From Blattabacterium sp. (Nauphoeta cinerea) (GTDB taxonomy: Bacteria; Bacteroidota; Bacteroidia; Flavobacteriales; Blattabacteriaceae), in NCBI RefSeq assembly GCF_000471965.1, contig NC_022550.1, forward strand, positions 558,001 to 622,000: a stretch of 64,000 nt of DNA, in the 5' to 3' direction. The translations under genes were made by a program, and so were the position numbers. A model generated the notes under the pieces. That model was not told the DNA's origin, did not search any database, and was given only the letters and a program-made list of their open reading frames with translations. Position 1 is the stretch's first letter. Each line of letters starts with the position of its first letter. Below are positions 19,183 to 28,341 of the stretch, piece after piece.

Positions 19183-19493
19183 ATAATGAAAATTTTTCTT
19201 TAGAAGATCGTATTATTTCTATATTGAAAAGCATATATGATCCTGAAATTCCAGTAGACATTTATGAGTTAGGTTTAATTTATGATATTAAAATTTCCGG
19301 AAAAAAAGTGAAAATAACAATGACTTTAACTACACCTAATTGTCCAGTCGTAGAAAGTTTACCTTTAGAAGTAAAAGAAAAAGTTGAATCTATACAAGAA
19401 ATAAAAGAAGTAAATGTAGTTTTAACATTTGATCCGCCTTGGAGTCGGGAATTTATGAGCGAGGAAGCTCGTTTAGAACTAGGATTTTTATAA
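19179..19493 (+). CDS. DUF59/MIP18-family Fe-S assembly protein (SufT-like)
   Basis: Small cytosolic protein of the DUF59 family, implicated in maturation of Fe-S proteins. DPEIPVDIYELGLIYDI and the conserved cysteine in TLTTPNCPV are the family marks; the C-terminus ends FDPPWSREFMSEEAR, typical of the SUF-associated form. 104 residues, standard length. It overlaps the preceding M16 gene by 4 bp. Fe-S clients in this window include ActB; Nth appears to have lost its cluster. Confidence 0.88.
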   Translation: MNNENFSLEDRIISILKSIYDPEIPVDIYELGLIYDIKISGKKVKITMTLTTPNCPVVESLPLEVKEKVESIQEIKEVNVVLTFDPPWSREFMSEEARLELGFL

Positions 19494-19506
19494 AATTTTT
19501 TAATAT

Positions 19507-20442
19507 ATGAGTATTTTCGGTTTACTATTTTATGGAATATTAGCTATTTTAATTTTATCTTTTTTTTCTAGTTTTATTTTTATAGTGAATCAAGAAACAG
19601 CAGCAATTCTTGAAAGAATGGGAAAATTTCATAGCATTCGCTATGCTGGATTAAATTTTAAGGTCCCCATTGTAGATAATATAGTAGGAAAACTTACATT
19701 AAAAATTCAGCAATTGGAAGTATTAGTAGATACAAAGACAAAAGATAATGTTTTTGTTAAAGTGAAAGTGTCAGTTCAATTTAAAGTAATTAAGGATAAA
19801 GTATATGAAGCTTTTTATAAATTGGATAATTCTCATGCTCAAATCACTTCTTATGTATTTGATGTGGTTAGAGCTGAAGTTCCAAAAATGCGTTTGGATG
19901 ATGTTTTTGAACGAAAAGATCATATCGCTTTAGCCGTTAAGGGAGAATTGGAAGGGTCTATGTTAGATTATGGATATTCTATCATTAAAGCATTAGTTAC
20001 AGATATTGATCCAGATGAACAAGTAAAACAAGCTATGAATCGTATTAATACAGCTGAAAGAGAAAAAGTAGCTGCGGAATACAAAGCCGAAGCTGATAGG
20101 ATACAAATTGTGGCTAAAGCTAAAGCTGAAGCTGAAAGTAAAAAATTACAAGGAAAAGGAACAGCAGATCAACGTAGAGAGATAGCTAGAGGAATTTTAG
20201 AATCAGTAGAAGTATTAAATAATGTAGGAATTAATTCACAAGAAGCTTCCGCTTTGATTGTTGTAACACAACACTATGATACCCTTCAATCTATGGGAGA
20301 AAGTGGAAACACTAATTTGATTTTATTACCTAACTCACCAGGATCAGCTAGTGAAATGTTAAACAATATGATCACTTCGTTTAATATTTCTAACCAAATT
20401 GGAGAAACTCTAAAAAAAAAGAACAATAGTAAAAAAAAATAA
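19507..20442 (+). CDS. SPFH/Band 7 membrane protein (stomatin/QmcA-like)
   Basis: Membrane-scaffold protein of the SPFH family. One N-terminal transmembrane segment (about residues 5-28) is followed by NQETAAILERMGKFHSI, the SPFH domain, and a long Ala/Glu/Lys-rich coiled coil (about 185-240, AEREKVAAEYKAEADR). At 311 residues it is typical of the stomatin/QmcA branch. Its exact role is unclear; the family is linked to membrane microdomains and FtsH control. It lies 13 bp after the DUF59 gene. Confidence 0.9.
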   Translation: MSIFGLLFYGILAILILSFFSSFIFIVNQETAAILERMGKFHSIRYAGLNFKVPIVDNIVGKLTLKIQQLEVLVDTKTKDNVFVKVKVSVQFKVIKDKVYEAFYKLDNSHAQITSYVFDVVRAEVPKMRLDDVFERKDHIALAVKGELEGSMLDYGYSIIKALVTDIDPDEQVKQAMNRINTAEREKVAAEYKAEADRIQIVAKAKAEAESKKLQGKGTADQRREIARGILESVEVLNNVGINSQEASALIVVTQHYDTLQSMGESGNTNLILLPNSPGSASEMLNNMITSFNISNQIGETLKKKNNSKKK

Positions 20443-20454
20443 ATTTTAATCTTC

Positions 20455-20805
20455 ATGGAAATCATAGGAATAGTCAAAAAATTATTTGATGTTCAAAAAT
20501 TTGATAGCGGTTTTAAAAAAAGAGAAATAGTTATCACCACTGAAGAACCATATCCTCAAAATGTATTAATTGAATTTATTCAAGATAAAGTAGATTTATT
20601 AAAAAATATAAAATTAAAAGATAAAATAAAAATATCTATTAATATTAGAGGAAGAGAATGGACAAATCCTAAAGGAATTGTTAGATATTTTAATTCTATC
20701 CAAGGATGGAAAATAGAACATTATTTTGCAGGAACTTCAAATAAGACTTCTTCTACTCCATCTTCTTCTTTGTCTTCCGATGATTTTGATGATTTGCCTT
20801 TTTAA
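20455..20805 (+). CDS. DUF3127 domain protein
   Basis: Conserved small Bacteroidetes protein of unknown function. The DUF3127 pattern is seen: a beta-rich OB-like core with FKKREIVITTEEPYPQ, FNSIQGWKIE and a short acidic Ser-rich tail ending DDLPF. The DDLPF tail resembles the acidic C-terminal tip of single-stranded DNA-binding proteins, which I note only as a similarity. 116 residues. It overlaps the convergent nth gene by 4 bp. Confidence 0.82.
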   Translation: MEIIGIVKKLFDVQKFDSGFKKREIVITTEEPYPQNVLIEFIQDKVDLLKNIKLKDKIKISINIRGREWTNPKGIVRYFNSIQGWKIEHYFAGTSNKTSSTPSSSLSSDDFDDLPF

Positions 20806-21443
20806 TTAAAAATTAAATTGTTTCTTAATAATTCCTGGTATATGATGTCTTTTTTGGTATCCCATTTTTGAGATGGAGAGTATTCTCTGGCATAAGAAAT
20901 CATTTGGAAATGTAATTTTTTCCAATTTTCTTTTTTAAAAATACATTTTGCATCTTTCTCTGTTTGTTTAACATTTTTTCCATTGCTCAACCTCCAACGA
21001 AACATCATTCTATGAATGTGAGTGTCCACAGGAAATACAAATTCATCAGAGACATGAGATAAAAAAACAGATGCGGTTTTGTGCCCTACTCCAGGTAAAG
21101 ATTTTAATTCCGAAATGTTTTTCGGAATAATTCCATTATATTTTTTCACTAATATTACAGATAAATCATAAATATTTTTGGATTTTGTGTGATGAAGTCC
21201 TATATTTTTTATAATATTTTTTATATTTTCAATAGAAATACAAATTGTATCCATAGGGGAATTTATCTTCTGAAATAGAAATTTTGTAATTTCGTTCACT
21301 TTTTTTTCTTGACTTCTAGCAGTTAATATTATAGATATTAGTAAAGTATATTCGTTAATATAATATAAAGTCCTAATTGGATTAGGATATAAAAAATTCA
21401 ATATTTTCTCAATAATTTTTATTTTTTTTGAAATAAAATTCAT
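20802..21443 (-). CDS. nth: Endonuclease III-like DNA glycosylase lacking the Fe-S cluster
   Basis: Base-excision repair glycosylase/AP lyase family. The helix-hairpin-helix LPGVGHKTAS carries the catalytic Lys (122) and VDTHIHR the catalytic Asp (140). The usual C-terminal 4Fe-4S loop is gone: the last 40 residues contain no Cys, and the protein has only C68 and C167. The LSAQxTD segment reads LTARSQE, so the lesion-contacting Gln is replaced. 213 residues. Its start overlaps the clpC stop (ATGA). It may be active but structurally altered, or decaying. Confidence 0.88.
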   Translation of the reverse strand: MNFISKKIKIIEKILNFLYPNPIRTLYYINEYTLLISIILTARSQEKKVNEITKFLFQKINSPMDTICISIENIKNIIKNIGLHHTKSKNIYDLSVILVKKYNGIIPKNISELKSLPGVGHKTASVFLSHVSDEFVFPVDTHIHRMMFRWRLSNGKNVKQTEKDAKCIFKKENWKKLHFQMISYAREYSPSQKWDTKKDIIYQELLRNNLIFN

Positions 21444-23562
21444 TTTATTTTAGAAATAAAAATTTCTACGTTATCATTATTTGTATTCATTTTTAGTGAA
21501 ATTTTATCTCCTTTTTTTAATTTTTCACTGATTATATATTCTGATATTGGATTTTTTATAAATTTTTCTATCACTCTTTTTAAAGGTCGTGCTCCATACT
21601 CTTGATCAAATCCTTTTTTTTGAATAAAATCTATTACTTTAGGAAACAACACTAATTGGTAACCTAAATTGGATACATGAAAAATAACTTTTCCTAATTC
21701 TATACGAGTAATTCTTGATATGTCCTCTTTTGTTAAAGAATTAAAAATAATGATATCATCTATTCTATTTAAAAATTCAGGAGAAAAAGTTCGTTTTAAA
21801 GCTTGTTCTAATACATATTTAATATGATTATTAAGTTTTCTTGCCTGAGTATAAAAACCTATCCCCTGACCAAATTCTTTTAATTGTTGTGTTCCTGCAT
21901 TTGAAGTAAAAATAATTACAGTATTTTTAAAATTTATTTTTCTACCAATACTATCTGTTACACATCCATAATCTAATATTTGTAATAATACATTAAATAC
22001 TTCATGATGCGCTTTTTCTATTTCATCCAATAATATTACAGAATAAGGCCTACGACGTATAATTTCTGTTAATTGTCCTCCTTCCTCATAACCCACATAA
22101 CCTGGAGGGGCTCCTATTAATCTAGATACAGAAAATTTTTCCATATATTCACTCATATCTATACGAATTAATGATTCTTCTGAATCAAATAATTCTTTAG
22201 AAAAAATTTTTGCTAAATAAGTTTTTCCTACTCCTGTTTGTCCTAAAAAAATAAAAGAACCTATAGGAGAATTAGGTTCTTTCAATCCAGTTCTGTTTCT
22301 TTGAACTGCTTTGACTATTTTTTCAACAGCTTCATCTTGTCCTATTATTTTTTCTTTTAATATATCTATCATTTTGCTCAATTTTTTCATTTCAGCTTGA
22401 GCGATCTTGTTTACTGGAACTCCACTCATCATAGATACTACCTCTTCAACATTTTCTTCTGACACAATTTCTTTATTCTTCTTAGAAGATTCTTCCCATT
22501 CTTTTTGGGCTTTGATTAATTGTTTTTCTATACGTTTTTCTGTATCTCTCAAACGAGCCGCTTCTTCATATTTCTGACTTTTAACCATTTTAGATTTCTC
22601 TTTTCGAATACTGTCTAATTCTTTTTCTAAAAGAACTATTTCCTGTGGAACTTTTATATTTTTTATATGAACACGAGACCCTGCTTCATCTAAAGCATCA
22701 ATTGCTTTATCAGGTAAAAAACGATCTACAATATATCGTACAGTAAGATGCACACAAGCTTTTATCGCTTCTTCTGTATAAAGAACATTATGATGACTTT
22801 CATATTTTCCTTTTATTTTTTTAAAATTTCTATAGTTTCTTTCTCAGAAGAAGGTTGCACAATAATTTTTTGAAATCTTCTTTCTAATGCTCCATCTTTT
22901 TCTATATATTGTCTATATTCATTAAGTGTAGTTGCGCCAATACATTGAATATATCCTCTTGCTAAAGCCGGCTTAAATATGTTTGAAGCATCCAATGATC
23001 CTGTAGTCCCTCCTGCTCCAATCATAGTATGAATTTCATCTATAAAAAGAATTAATCCTGTATTTTTCTCTGATTCATTTATAATAGCTTTCATTCTTTC
23101 TTCAAATTGTCCTCTATATTTAGTTCCAGCAACTAAACTTGCTAAATCTAATACAACCACTCTTTTATTGTATAATACTCTAGAAACTTTTTTTTGTACA
23201 ATACGTAATGCTAATCCTTCAGCAATTGCAGATTTACCTACACCAGGTTCTCCTATAAGAAGAGGGTTATTTTTTTTTCTTCTACTCAATATTTGGGATA
23301 CACGTTCTACTTCTTTATCTCTTCCTACTACTGGATCCAACTTACCTTCCATGGCCATAGAATTTAAATCTCTTCCAAAATTATCTAGAACAGGAGTTTT
23401 ACTTCTGATTGAAGAGCCTCCCCCCCCATAATAACCAGAACCTGTTCCACTTCCACCAAACCCATAAGAAGAAGTAGAACTATCATTTTCAATATCTTCA
23501 TCGGAATAAACAGAAGATAAAGAAATTACATTATTTGGAGAATAATAAGAATAATGAATCAT
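21440..23562 (-). CDS. clpC: ClpC-type AAA+ unfoldase, frameshifted and lacking the Clp N-domain
   Basis: Hsp100 ATPase that unfolds substrates for ClpP. The upstream frame (to 22813) has the first AAA module ([17 protein letters not shown]); the downstream frame has the UVR-like middle region and second AAA module ([19 protein letters not shown]). The reading frame breaks at an A7 tract (22816-22822): the first frame ends ILKK-stop, and one added A gives the continuous [21 protein letters not shown] expected of flavobacterial ClpC. The downstream frame opens only at a GTG that is an internal Val, so it is not a separate gene. No Clp N-domain precedes the Gly/Ser linker; dnaX ends 57 bp upstream. 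May be rescued by slippage, or decaying. Confidence 0.88.
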
Positions 23563-23619
23563 AAATTAAAATCATTAAATAAATAAAAAAAGATAAAATA
23601 TCTCTTTCATTTATACAAA

Positions 23620-25047
23620 TTATATTTCAGAAGAAGAAATTTTTAAATTCAATCGTTCTACTAATGTTTCTACTAATTTATTTTTCTTATATAATAGATT
23701 ATATTGCTTTATCGTATTTGAATTTTTTTTCACAATTTCAAATTCTAAATATGGATCATTGAATTTTTCTTTAAAATACTTCAAAAAATATGTTTGAATT
23801 AACAAAAGATTTCGATCTTCTAATTTATATGGAATTATAAAAAATATTTTATTTTTTTCCATTTTGAATTGTGTCTCATTTTTTAAAAAATATAAATGAA
23901 CAGGATTTATTTTACCAGAAAATTTCTGTATAAATTTTCCAATTTTTTTGTAAAAGTTCAATTTTTTCATCATATTATGATTATAATTATGATTATAAAA
24001 TAAATATGATAATTGCATTAAATAGATTTCAATTATCAATCGATGATTTTGATGAATTTTTTCATATTCTTTTTTTAGTCTAAAACAAATCTTCAAAGCA
24101 TTCATTAAAAAAAAATATGAAATTTTATTTGATTGCGTAATATAAGAGAATATTATCCCCTTTCTAAATTTTAGAATAGAAATGGTTTTATTATTTTTAG
24201 ATAAAAATAAATTTCTAAAATGTTTAATTAATCCTATAATTAAATTATAACAATCAGTTTTTTTTTGTAAAATTTGACCCAACAAAATAAATATTTCATG
24301 CATTTTTTTATTTAAAAGACAATCTACTATCTTAAAATAATATTTAATGTCAATAATTCCTAATTTTTGAATCAGGAATTCTTTGGATATTTTGTTTTCA
24401 CTATACAAAATTAATTTATTAAATAAATAAACAGCTTTTCCAATAGATCCTTTTGCATGTTTCGACAAAATCAATAACGCTTCGTTTTCTATTTCTAAAT
24501 TTTCTTTTTCCGCAATCATTTTCAAATGTATAAAAATTTCTTTCGTGGAAATAGCTTGAAATTCATACACTTGACAATGTGATAAAATCAATTTTGGGAT
24601 TTTTTTTTCTTCCTCCCCACAAAAAATAAATAATATATGCGGATGTCTCTCTTCTATAAATTTGATAAAAATATTGAAAAAATATAGAGAAAACATATGT
24701 ATATTATTAATAATGAATATATTATACATCCCTATTCTAGGAACAAAACGAGATTGATTTATGATTCTATAAATATATTCAGATGAATTATTAAAACAAC
24801 CATCGATATCAAATCGATTCAAAGAAAAATCTTCTAATCCTGAAAAAGAATTTAATTCATTTGATAAAATCCGTGCACATGTACTTTTTCCTACTCCTTT
24901 TGGACCCAAAAAAAATAAAATTTTAGATAAACGATTTTCTTGTATTGCTTTTTTTAAAACAAGAATTATATCTTTTTGTCCTATTACTTCATTCCATTTT
25001 AATGGTTTATATTTTTCAGATAATACAGAAAAAATTTTGTTATTCAT
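23620..25047 (-). CDS. dnaX: DNA polymerase III gamma/tau subunit with degenerate ATPase motifs
   Basis: Clamp-loader subunit. Start EKYKPLKWNEVIGQ and Walker A GPKGVGKST (48-56) identify DnaX. Three hallmarks are missing: the four-Cys zinc module after Walker A is deleted; Walker B (DExH) reads FIINNIHMF (111-119), with both acids changed to Asn; and the SRC arginine finger reads SHC (156-158). Later domains are Lys/Phe/Ile-rich and weakly conserved. 475 residues. It can probably still assemble with delta and delta' but is unlikely to hydrolyse ATP in the normal way. It lies between sucC and clpC. Confidence 0.85.
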   Translation of the reverse strand: MNNKIFSVLSEKYKPLKWNEVIGQKDIILVLKKAIQENRLSKILFFLGPKGVGKSTCARILSNELNSFSGLEDFSLNRFDIDGCFNNSSEYIYRIINQSRFVPRIGMYNIFIINNIHMFSLYFFNIFIKFIEERHPHILFIFCGEEEKKIPKLILSHCQVYEFQAISTKEIFIHLKMIAEKENLEIENEALLILSKHAKGSIGKAVYLFNKLILYSENKISKEFLIQKLGIIDIKYYFKIVDCLLNKKMHEIFILLGQILQKKTDCYNLIIGLIKHFRNLFLSKNNKTISILKFRKGIIFSYITQSNKISYFFLMNALKICFRLKKEYEKIHQNHRLIIEIYLMQLSYLFYNHNYNHNMMKKLNFYKKIGKFIQKFSGKINPVHLYFLKNETQFKMEKNKIFFIIPYKLEDRNLLLIQTYFLKYFKEKFNDPYLEFEIVKKNSNTIKQYNLLYKKNKLVETLVERLNLKISSSEI

Positions 25048-25061
25048 AAATCAAATAAATC

Positions 25062-26261
25062 TTATTTTAAATGCAAAATTTCTTGAATTTTATAAGATGC
25101 TTCTTTCAAAGTATCAGTAAAATAGATCGGTAATAAACTTTTTCTAATTAATTTTTTTGCCACCTTTTCATTTGTTCCTTGTAAACGAACAACTACAGGG
25201 ATCTCTATATCCTGATAAATTTTAGAAAAAGAATTTATAATTCCTTCTGCAACTGTATCACAACGTACAATTCCTCCAAATATATTAATCAATATTGTTT
25301 TTACAGATTTATCCTTTAATATCAAGTAAAAAGCTTTTTCTACACGTTCTCTATCAGCAGAACCTCCTATATCTAAAAAATTAGCAGGGACTCCGCCACA
25401 AGACTTAATCATATCCATAGTAGCCATTGCCAATCCAGCCCCATTTACCATACATCCTACATTCCCTTCCAACTTTAAAAAATTTAACTTAGATTCAATA
25501 GCTTCTTTTTCAATAATTTCTATATCATCTATTTGAATCAAATCATATTTTTTATGACGAAACAAAGCGTTATTATCCAAAACAATTTTTATATCAACTG
25601 GTATAAATTTATTATCAAATGTTTTTATTAGAGGATTAATCTCTAATAATAAAGCATCGTAAGTTATATAAGCTTTATAAAGAGAAAAAAGAAAAATACT
25701 AAAATTTTTTATAGATTCATTATTATAAATTCCTAAATTAAAACCTATTTTTCTTGTTTGAAAAAATTGAAGTCCTAATATCGGATCTATTACTTCTACA
25801 CATATTTTATCTGGATTTTTTTTTGATAATTCTTCTATATTAATCCCTCCTTCTATAGAATAAAGAATCATATTTTTTTCTATATCACGATTCAATAATA
25901 TGGACAAATAATACTCTATGGGAGGGCTAGATTCAGAAGAATAAACATCTTCAGATAATAAAATTTTTCTAACTAATTTTCCTTTTTTTGAAGTTTGAGG
26001 AGTCACTAAAAATTTTCCTAAAATGTTTTTTGATTTTTCATAAACTTCATTTAAACTTTTTGCTATTTGAATACCACCAGCTTTTCCTCTACCTCCAGCA
26101 TGAATCTGAGCTTTAATGACTAAAGAGTTTTTATTAGTTTTTTTGAAAATAATTTCAGCTACTTTTACAGCTTCTTCAGGTGAAGAGACTAATCTTCCAT
26201 AAGGAACTTGAATTGAAAAAGAACTCAATATTTCTCTACCTTGGTATTCATATAAATTCAT
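25062..26261 (-). CDS. sucC: Succinyl-CoA synthetase beta subunit
   Basis: TCA-cycle enzyme subunit binding nucleotide and, with SucD, converting succinyl-CoA to succinate. ATP-grasp N-terminus MNLYEYQGREILSSF, AQIHAGGRGKAGG, and the CoA-ligase domain GNVGCMVNGAGLAMATMD and NIFGGIVRCD are clear. 399 residues, full length. sucD is not in the window. First of a minus-strand run with dnaX, clpC and nth; divergent from lolD. Confidence 0.96.
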   Translation of the reverse strand: MNLYEYQGREILSSFSIQVPYGRLVSSPEEAVKVAEIIFKKTNKNSLVIKAQIHAGGRGKAGGIQIAKSLNEVYEKSKNILGKFLVTPQTSKKGKLVRKILLSEDVYSSESSPPIEYYLSILLNRDIEKNMILYSIEGGINIEELSKKNPDKICVEVIDPILGLQFFQTRKIGFNLGIYNNESIKNFSIFLFSLYKAYITYDALLLEINPLIKTFDNKFIPVDIKIVLDNNALFRHKKYDLIQIDDIEIIEKEAIESKLNFLKLEGNVGCMVNGAGLAMATMDMIKSCGGVPANFLDIGGSADRERVEKAFYLILKDKSVKTILINIFGGIVRCDTVAEGIINSFSKIYQDIEIPVVVRLQGTNEKVAKKLIRKSLLPIYFTDTLKEASYKIQEILHLK

Positions 26262-26376
26262 GTAAAATAATTTTTAAATTAAATTTTTACTAAAATTCGT
26301 TTATTTTTATGACGTTTTTTTAGCTTTATAATTTCTTTTTTAAATTAAGAAAGAAGAAATTTAAATTTACGAAAAA

Positions 26377-27054
26377 ATGATTCAGGCTAAAAATATTTAC
26401 AAATTTTTTGGAAAAAACGAAATTTTAAAAGGAGTGAATATAATGGTAAAAGAAGGAAGTATGGTATGTATTTTGGGAGAATCAGGAGTAGGAAAAAGTA
26501 CTTTATTACATATTTTAGGGACTTTAGAAAAACCAACCATAAATAAAAAAATAAAAACTATTTTAAAAATAAACAAGAAAGAAATATTATCTATGACAGA
26601 TGACGAACTTTCTAGTTTAAGAAATCAAAAAATAGGTTTTATATTTCAAACTCCTCAACTTCTTCCCGAATTCACTGTATTAGAAAATATTTGTTTACCA
26701 GGTCTTATCAATAAAAAAAATAAAGAATATGTTAAAAAAAAAGCTATAAATTTATTAAAAAAGTTTAACCTATATAAGTATGAGAATTCAAAGATAGAAG
26801 AATTATCTGGAGGACAAAAACAGAGATTATCTGTAGCAAGAGCTTTGATAAACAATCCGAAAATAATTTTTGCGGATGAACCTTCTGGTAATTTGGATCA
26901 AAAAAATGCAGAAGAATTACACAATTTTTTTTCTTTACTGAATCATCAATTCAAACAAACTTTTTTAATTGTCACTCATAATCTACAGTTAGCAAATATG
27001 GCTGATGAAAAACTAAAAATAGAAAATGGTATAATATATAAAATTGATAAATAA
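26377..27054 (+). CDS. lolD: Lipoprotein-releasing ABC transporter ATPase LolD-like
   Basis: ATPase of the LolCDE-type complex that extracts lipoproteins from the inner membrane. Walker A GESGVGKST, Q-loop FQTPQLLPEFTVLEN, signature LSGGQKQRLSVARAL and Walker B IIFADEPSGNLD are all intact. 225 residues, matching LolD/MacB-type ATPases. The permease is not next to it; the LolD assignment rests on overall family resemblance and on the presence of lipoproteins such as ActE. Two unrelated genes follow in the same direction. Confidence 0.85.
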   Translation: MIQAKNIYKFFGKNEILKGVNIMVKEGSMVCILGESGVGKSTLLHILGTLEKPTINKKIKTILKINKKEILSMTDDELSSLRNQKIGFIFQTPQLLPEFTVLENICLPGLINKKNKEYVKKKAINLLKKFNLYKYENSKIEELSGGQKQRLSVARALINNPKIIFADEPSGNLDQKNAEELHNFFSLLNHQFKQTFLIVTHNLQLANMADEKLKIENGIIYKIDK

Positions 27055-27063
27055 AAATGTCTT

Positions 27064-27732
27064 ATGCTTTTAAAAAATAAACTTTCTATTAAACATATTA
27101 TAAAAAAACCTGTAAGTGGAAAAGAAAGTACTCTCTTTTTAATGATCCATGGATATGGTAGTAACGAAAAAGATCTTTTTTCTTTTAAAAAAGATCTTCC
27201 AGAAGATTTTTTTATAATTAGTATTCAAGGTTTTTATTCTATTGAAACGGGAAAATACTCTTGGTATGATATAGATTTTGATAACGAAAAAAAATTCATT
27301 AATATAACACAGGCAAAAAAAACTATTGACAAAATATCATTTTTTATACATGAAGCCATAAAAGAGTATAAATTGAAAAAAAATCCAGTATGGATATGTG
27401 GTTTTAGCCAAGGAGCTATTCTAAGTTATGCTATTGCGTTAAAAAATTCTGATAAAATAAAAAAAGTAATTGCTTTAAGTGGATATTTAGAAAATAGTCT
27501 TTTTCCAAAAAAAATAAATCATTATACAGATTTAGAATTTTTCATATCTCATGGGAAATATGATACGATAATCCCTGTAGATTGGGTAAAAAAGGGATTG
27601 AAATTTCTAAAACAAAAAAAAGTCCTTTCTTTATTTTATAAAGAATATGAATCTGGACATACTTTAAATGATACAAATTATCAAGATCTTATTAATTGGA
27701 TTAAAGAGAAACATATTTATTCTGAAAAATAA
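27064..27732 (+). CDS. Alpha/beta-hydrolase of the phospholipase/carboxylesterase family
   Basis: Small serine esterase (YpfH/carboxylesterase type). The oxyanion segment LMIHGYGSNEKDLFSF, nucleophile elbow GFSQGA, acid GKYDTIIP and histidine ESGHTL complete the triad. 222 residues, no signal peptide, so probably cytosolic. The substrate cannot be inferred. Lies 9 bp after lolD and 8 bp before the TPR protein. Confidence 0.87.
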   Translation: MLLKNKLSIKHIIKKPVSGKESTLFLMIHGYGSNEKDLFSFKKDLPEDFFIISIQGFYSIETGKYSWYDIDFDNEKKFINITQAKKTIDKISFFIHEAIKEYKLKKNPVWICGFSQGAILSYAIALKNSDKIKKVIALSGYLENSLFPKKINHYTDLEFFISHGKYDTIIPVDWVKKGLKFLKQKKVLSLFYKEYESGHTLNDTNYQDLINWIKEKHIYSEK

Positions 27733-27740
27733 CATAAATC

Positions 27741-28301
27741 ATGAGTAAATATTCAAAATTAACATTATTTATATTCATTTTATTGGTATCTATTTTTTTA
27801 TTTTTTATAAAAAATTATACGTATGGATATATACTATTTTTATTAAGTTTAATCCCTGTTTTTTTTATTTTTAGAAATGAATTTTTATTATTAGCTTTTT
27901 TTAAAATACGGAAAAAAGATATGAAAGGATTGAAAAAATATTTAGGACACATTAAAAATCCTAAATTACAACTCACTAAAAATCAAATGGCTTATTATTA
28001 TTTTTTGAATGGAATTTTATATTCAGAAAATAATATTTTTCAATCAGAAAATTATATGCAGAAAGCTTTAGATTTAGGATTAAAATTTAAACAAAATATA
28101 GCTATTGCAAAATTAAATTTAGCAATAGCGTCCTTATCAAAAGGAAATAAAAAAAAAGCTGAATTTCTACTGTTAGAAGCCAAAAAAATGGATATTTCTG
28201 GTTTATTACATAACCAAATTCAAATCATAAAAATACAAATGAAAAAAATGAATATAGGAAATATAAATAAACCTAATCCTTATGTTAGAAAAAAATTTTA
28301 A
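27741..28301 (+). CDS. Membrane-anchored TPR-like protein of unknown function
   Basis: Two hydrophobic helices (about residues 7-26 and 28-57) are followed by a helical region with TPR-like repeats, e.g. AYYYFLNGILYSENNIFQSE and AIAKLNLAIASLSKGNKKKAE. 186 residues, very basic. I do not recognise a named family beyond TPR-like membrane proteins of Flavobacteriia. It ends a three-gene plus-strand run with lolD and the esterase; a role in envelope biogenesis is only a guess from position. Confidence 0.7.
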   Translation: MSKYSKLTLFIFILLVSIFLFFIKNYTYGYILFLLSLIPVFFIFRNEFLLLAFFKIRKKDMKGLKKYLGHIKNPKLQLTKNQMAYYYFLNGILYSENNIFQSENYMQKALDLGLKFKQNIAIAKLNLAIASLSKGNKKKAEFLLLEAKKMDISGLLHNQIQIIKIQMKKMNIGNINKPNPYVRKKF

Positions 28302-28341
28302 TCTAAACGAATAATCCTTATTCAAAAAATTTTCATGATTT

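Noticed and set aside
21440-22753. Second half of clpC as an independent gene
   Set aside because: The frame opens at a GTG that encodes an internal conserved Val of ClpC; there is no start signal, and a one-base change joins it to the upstream half.
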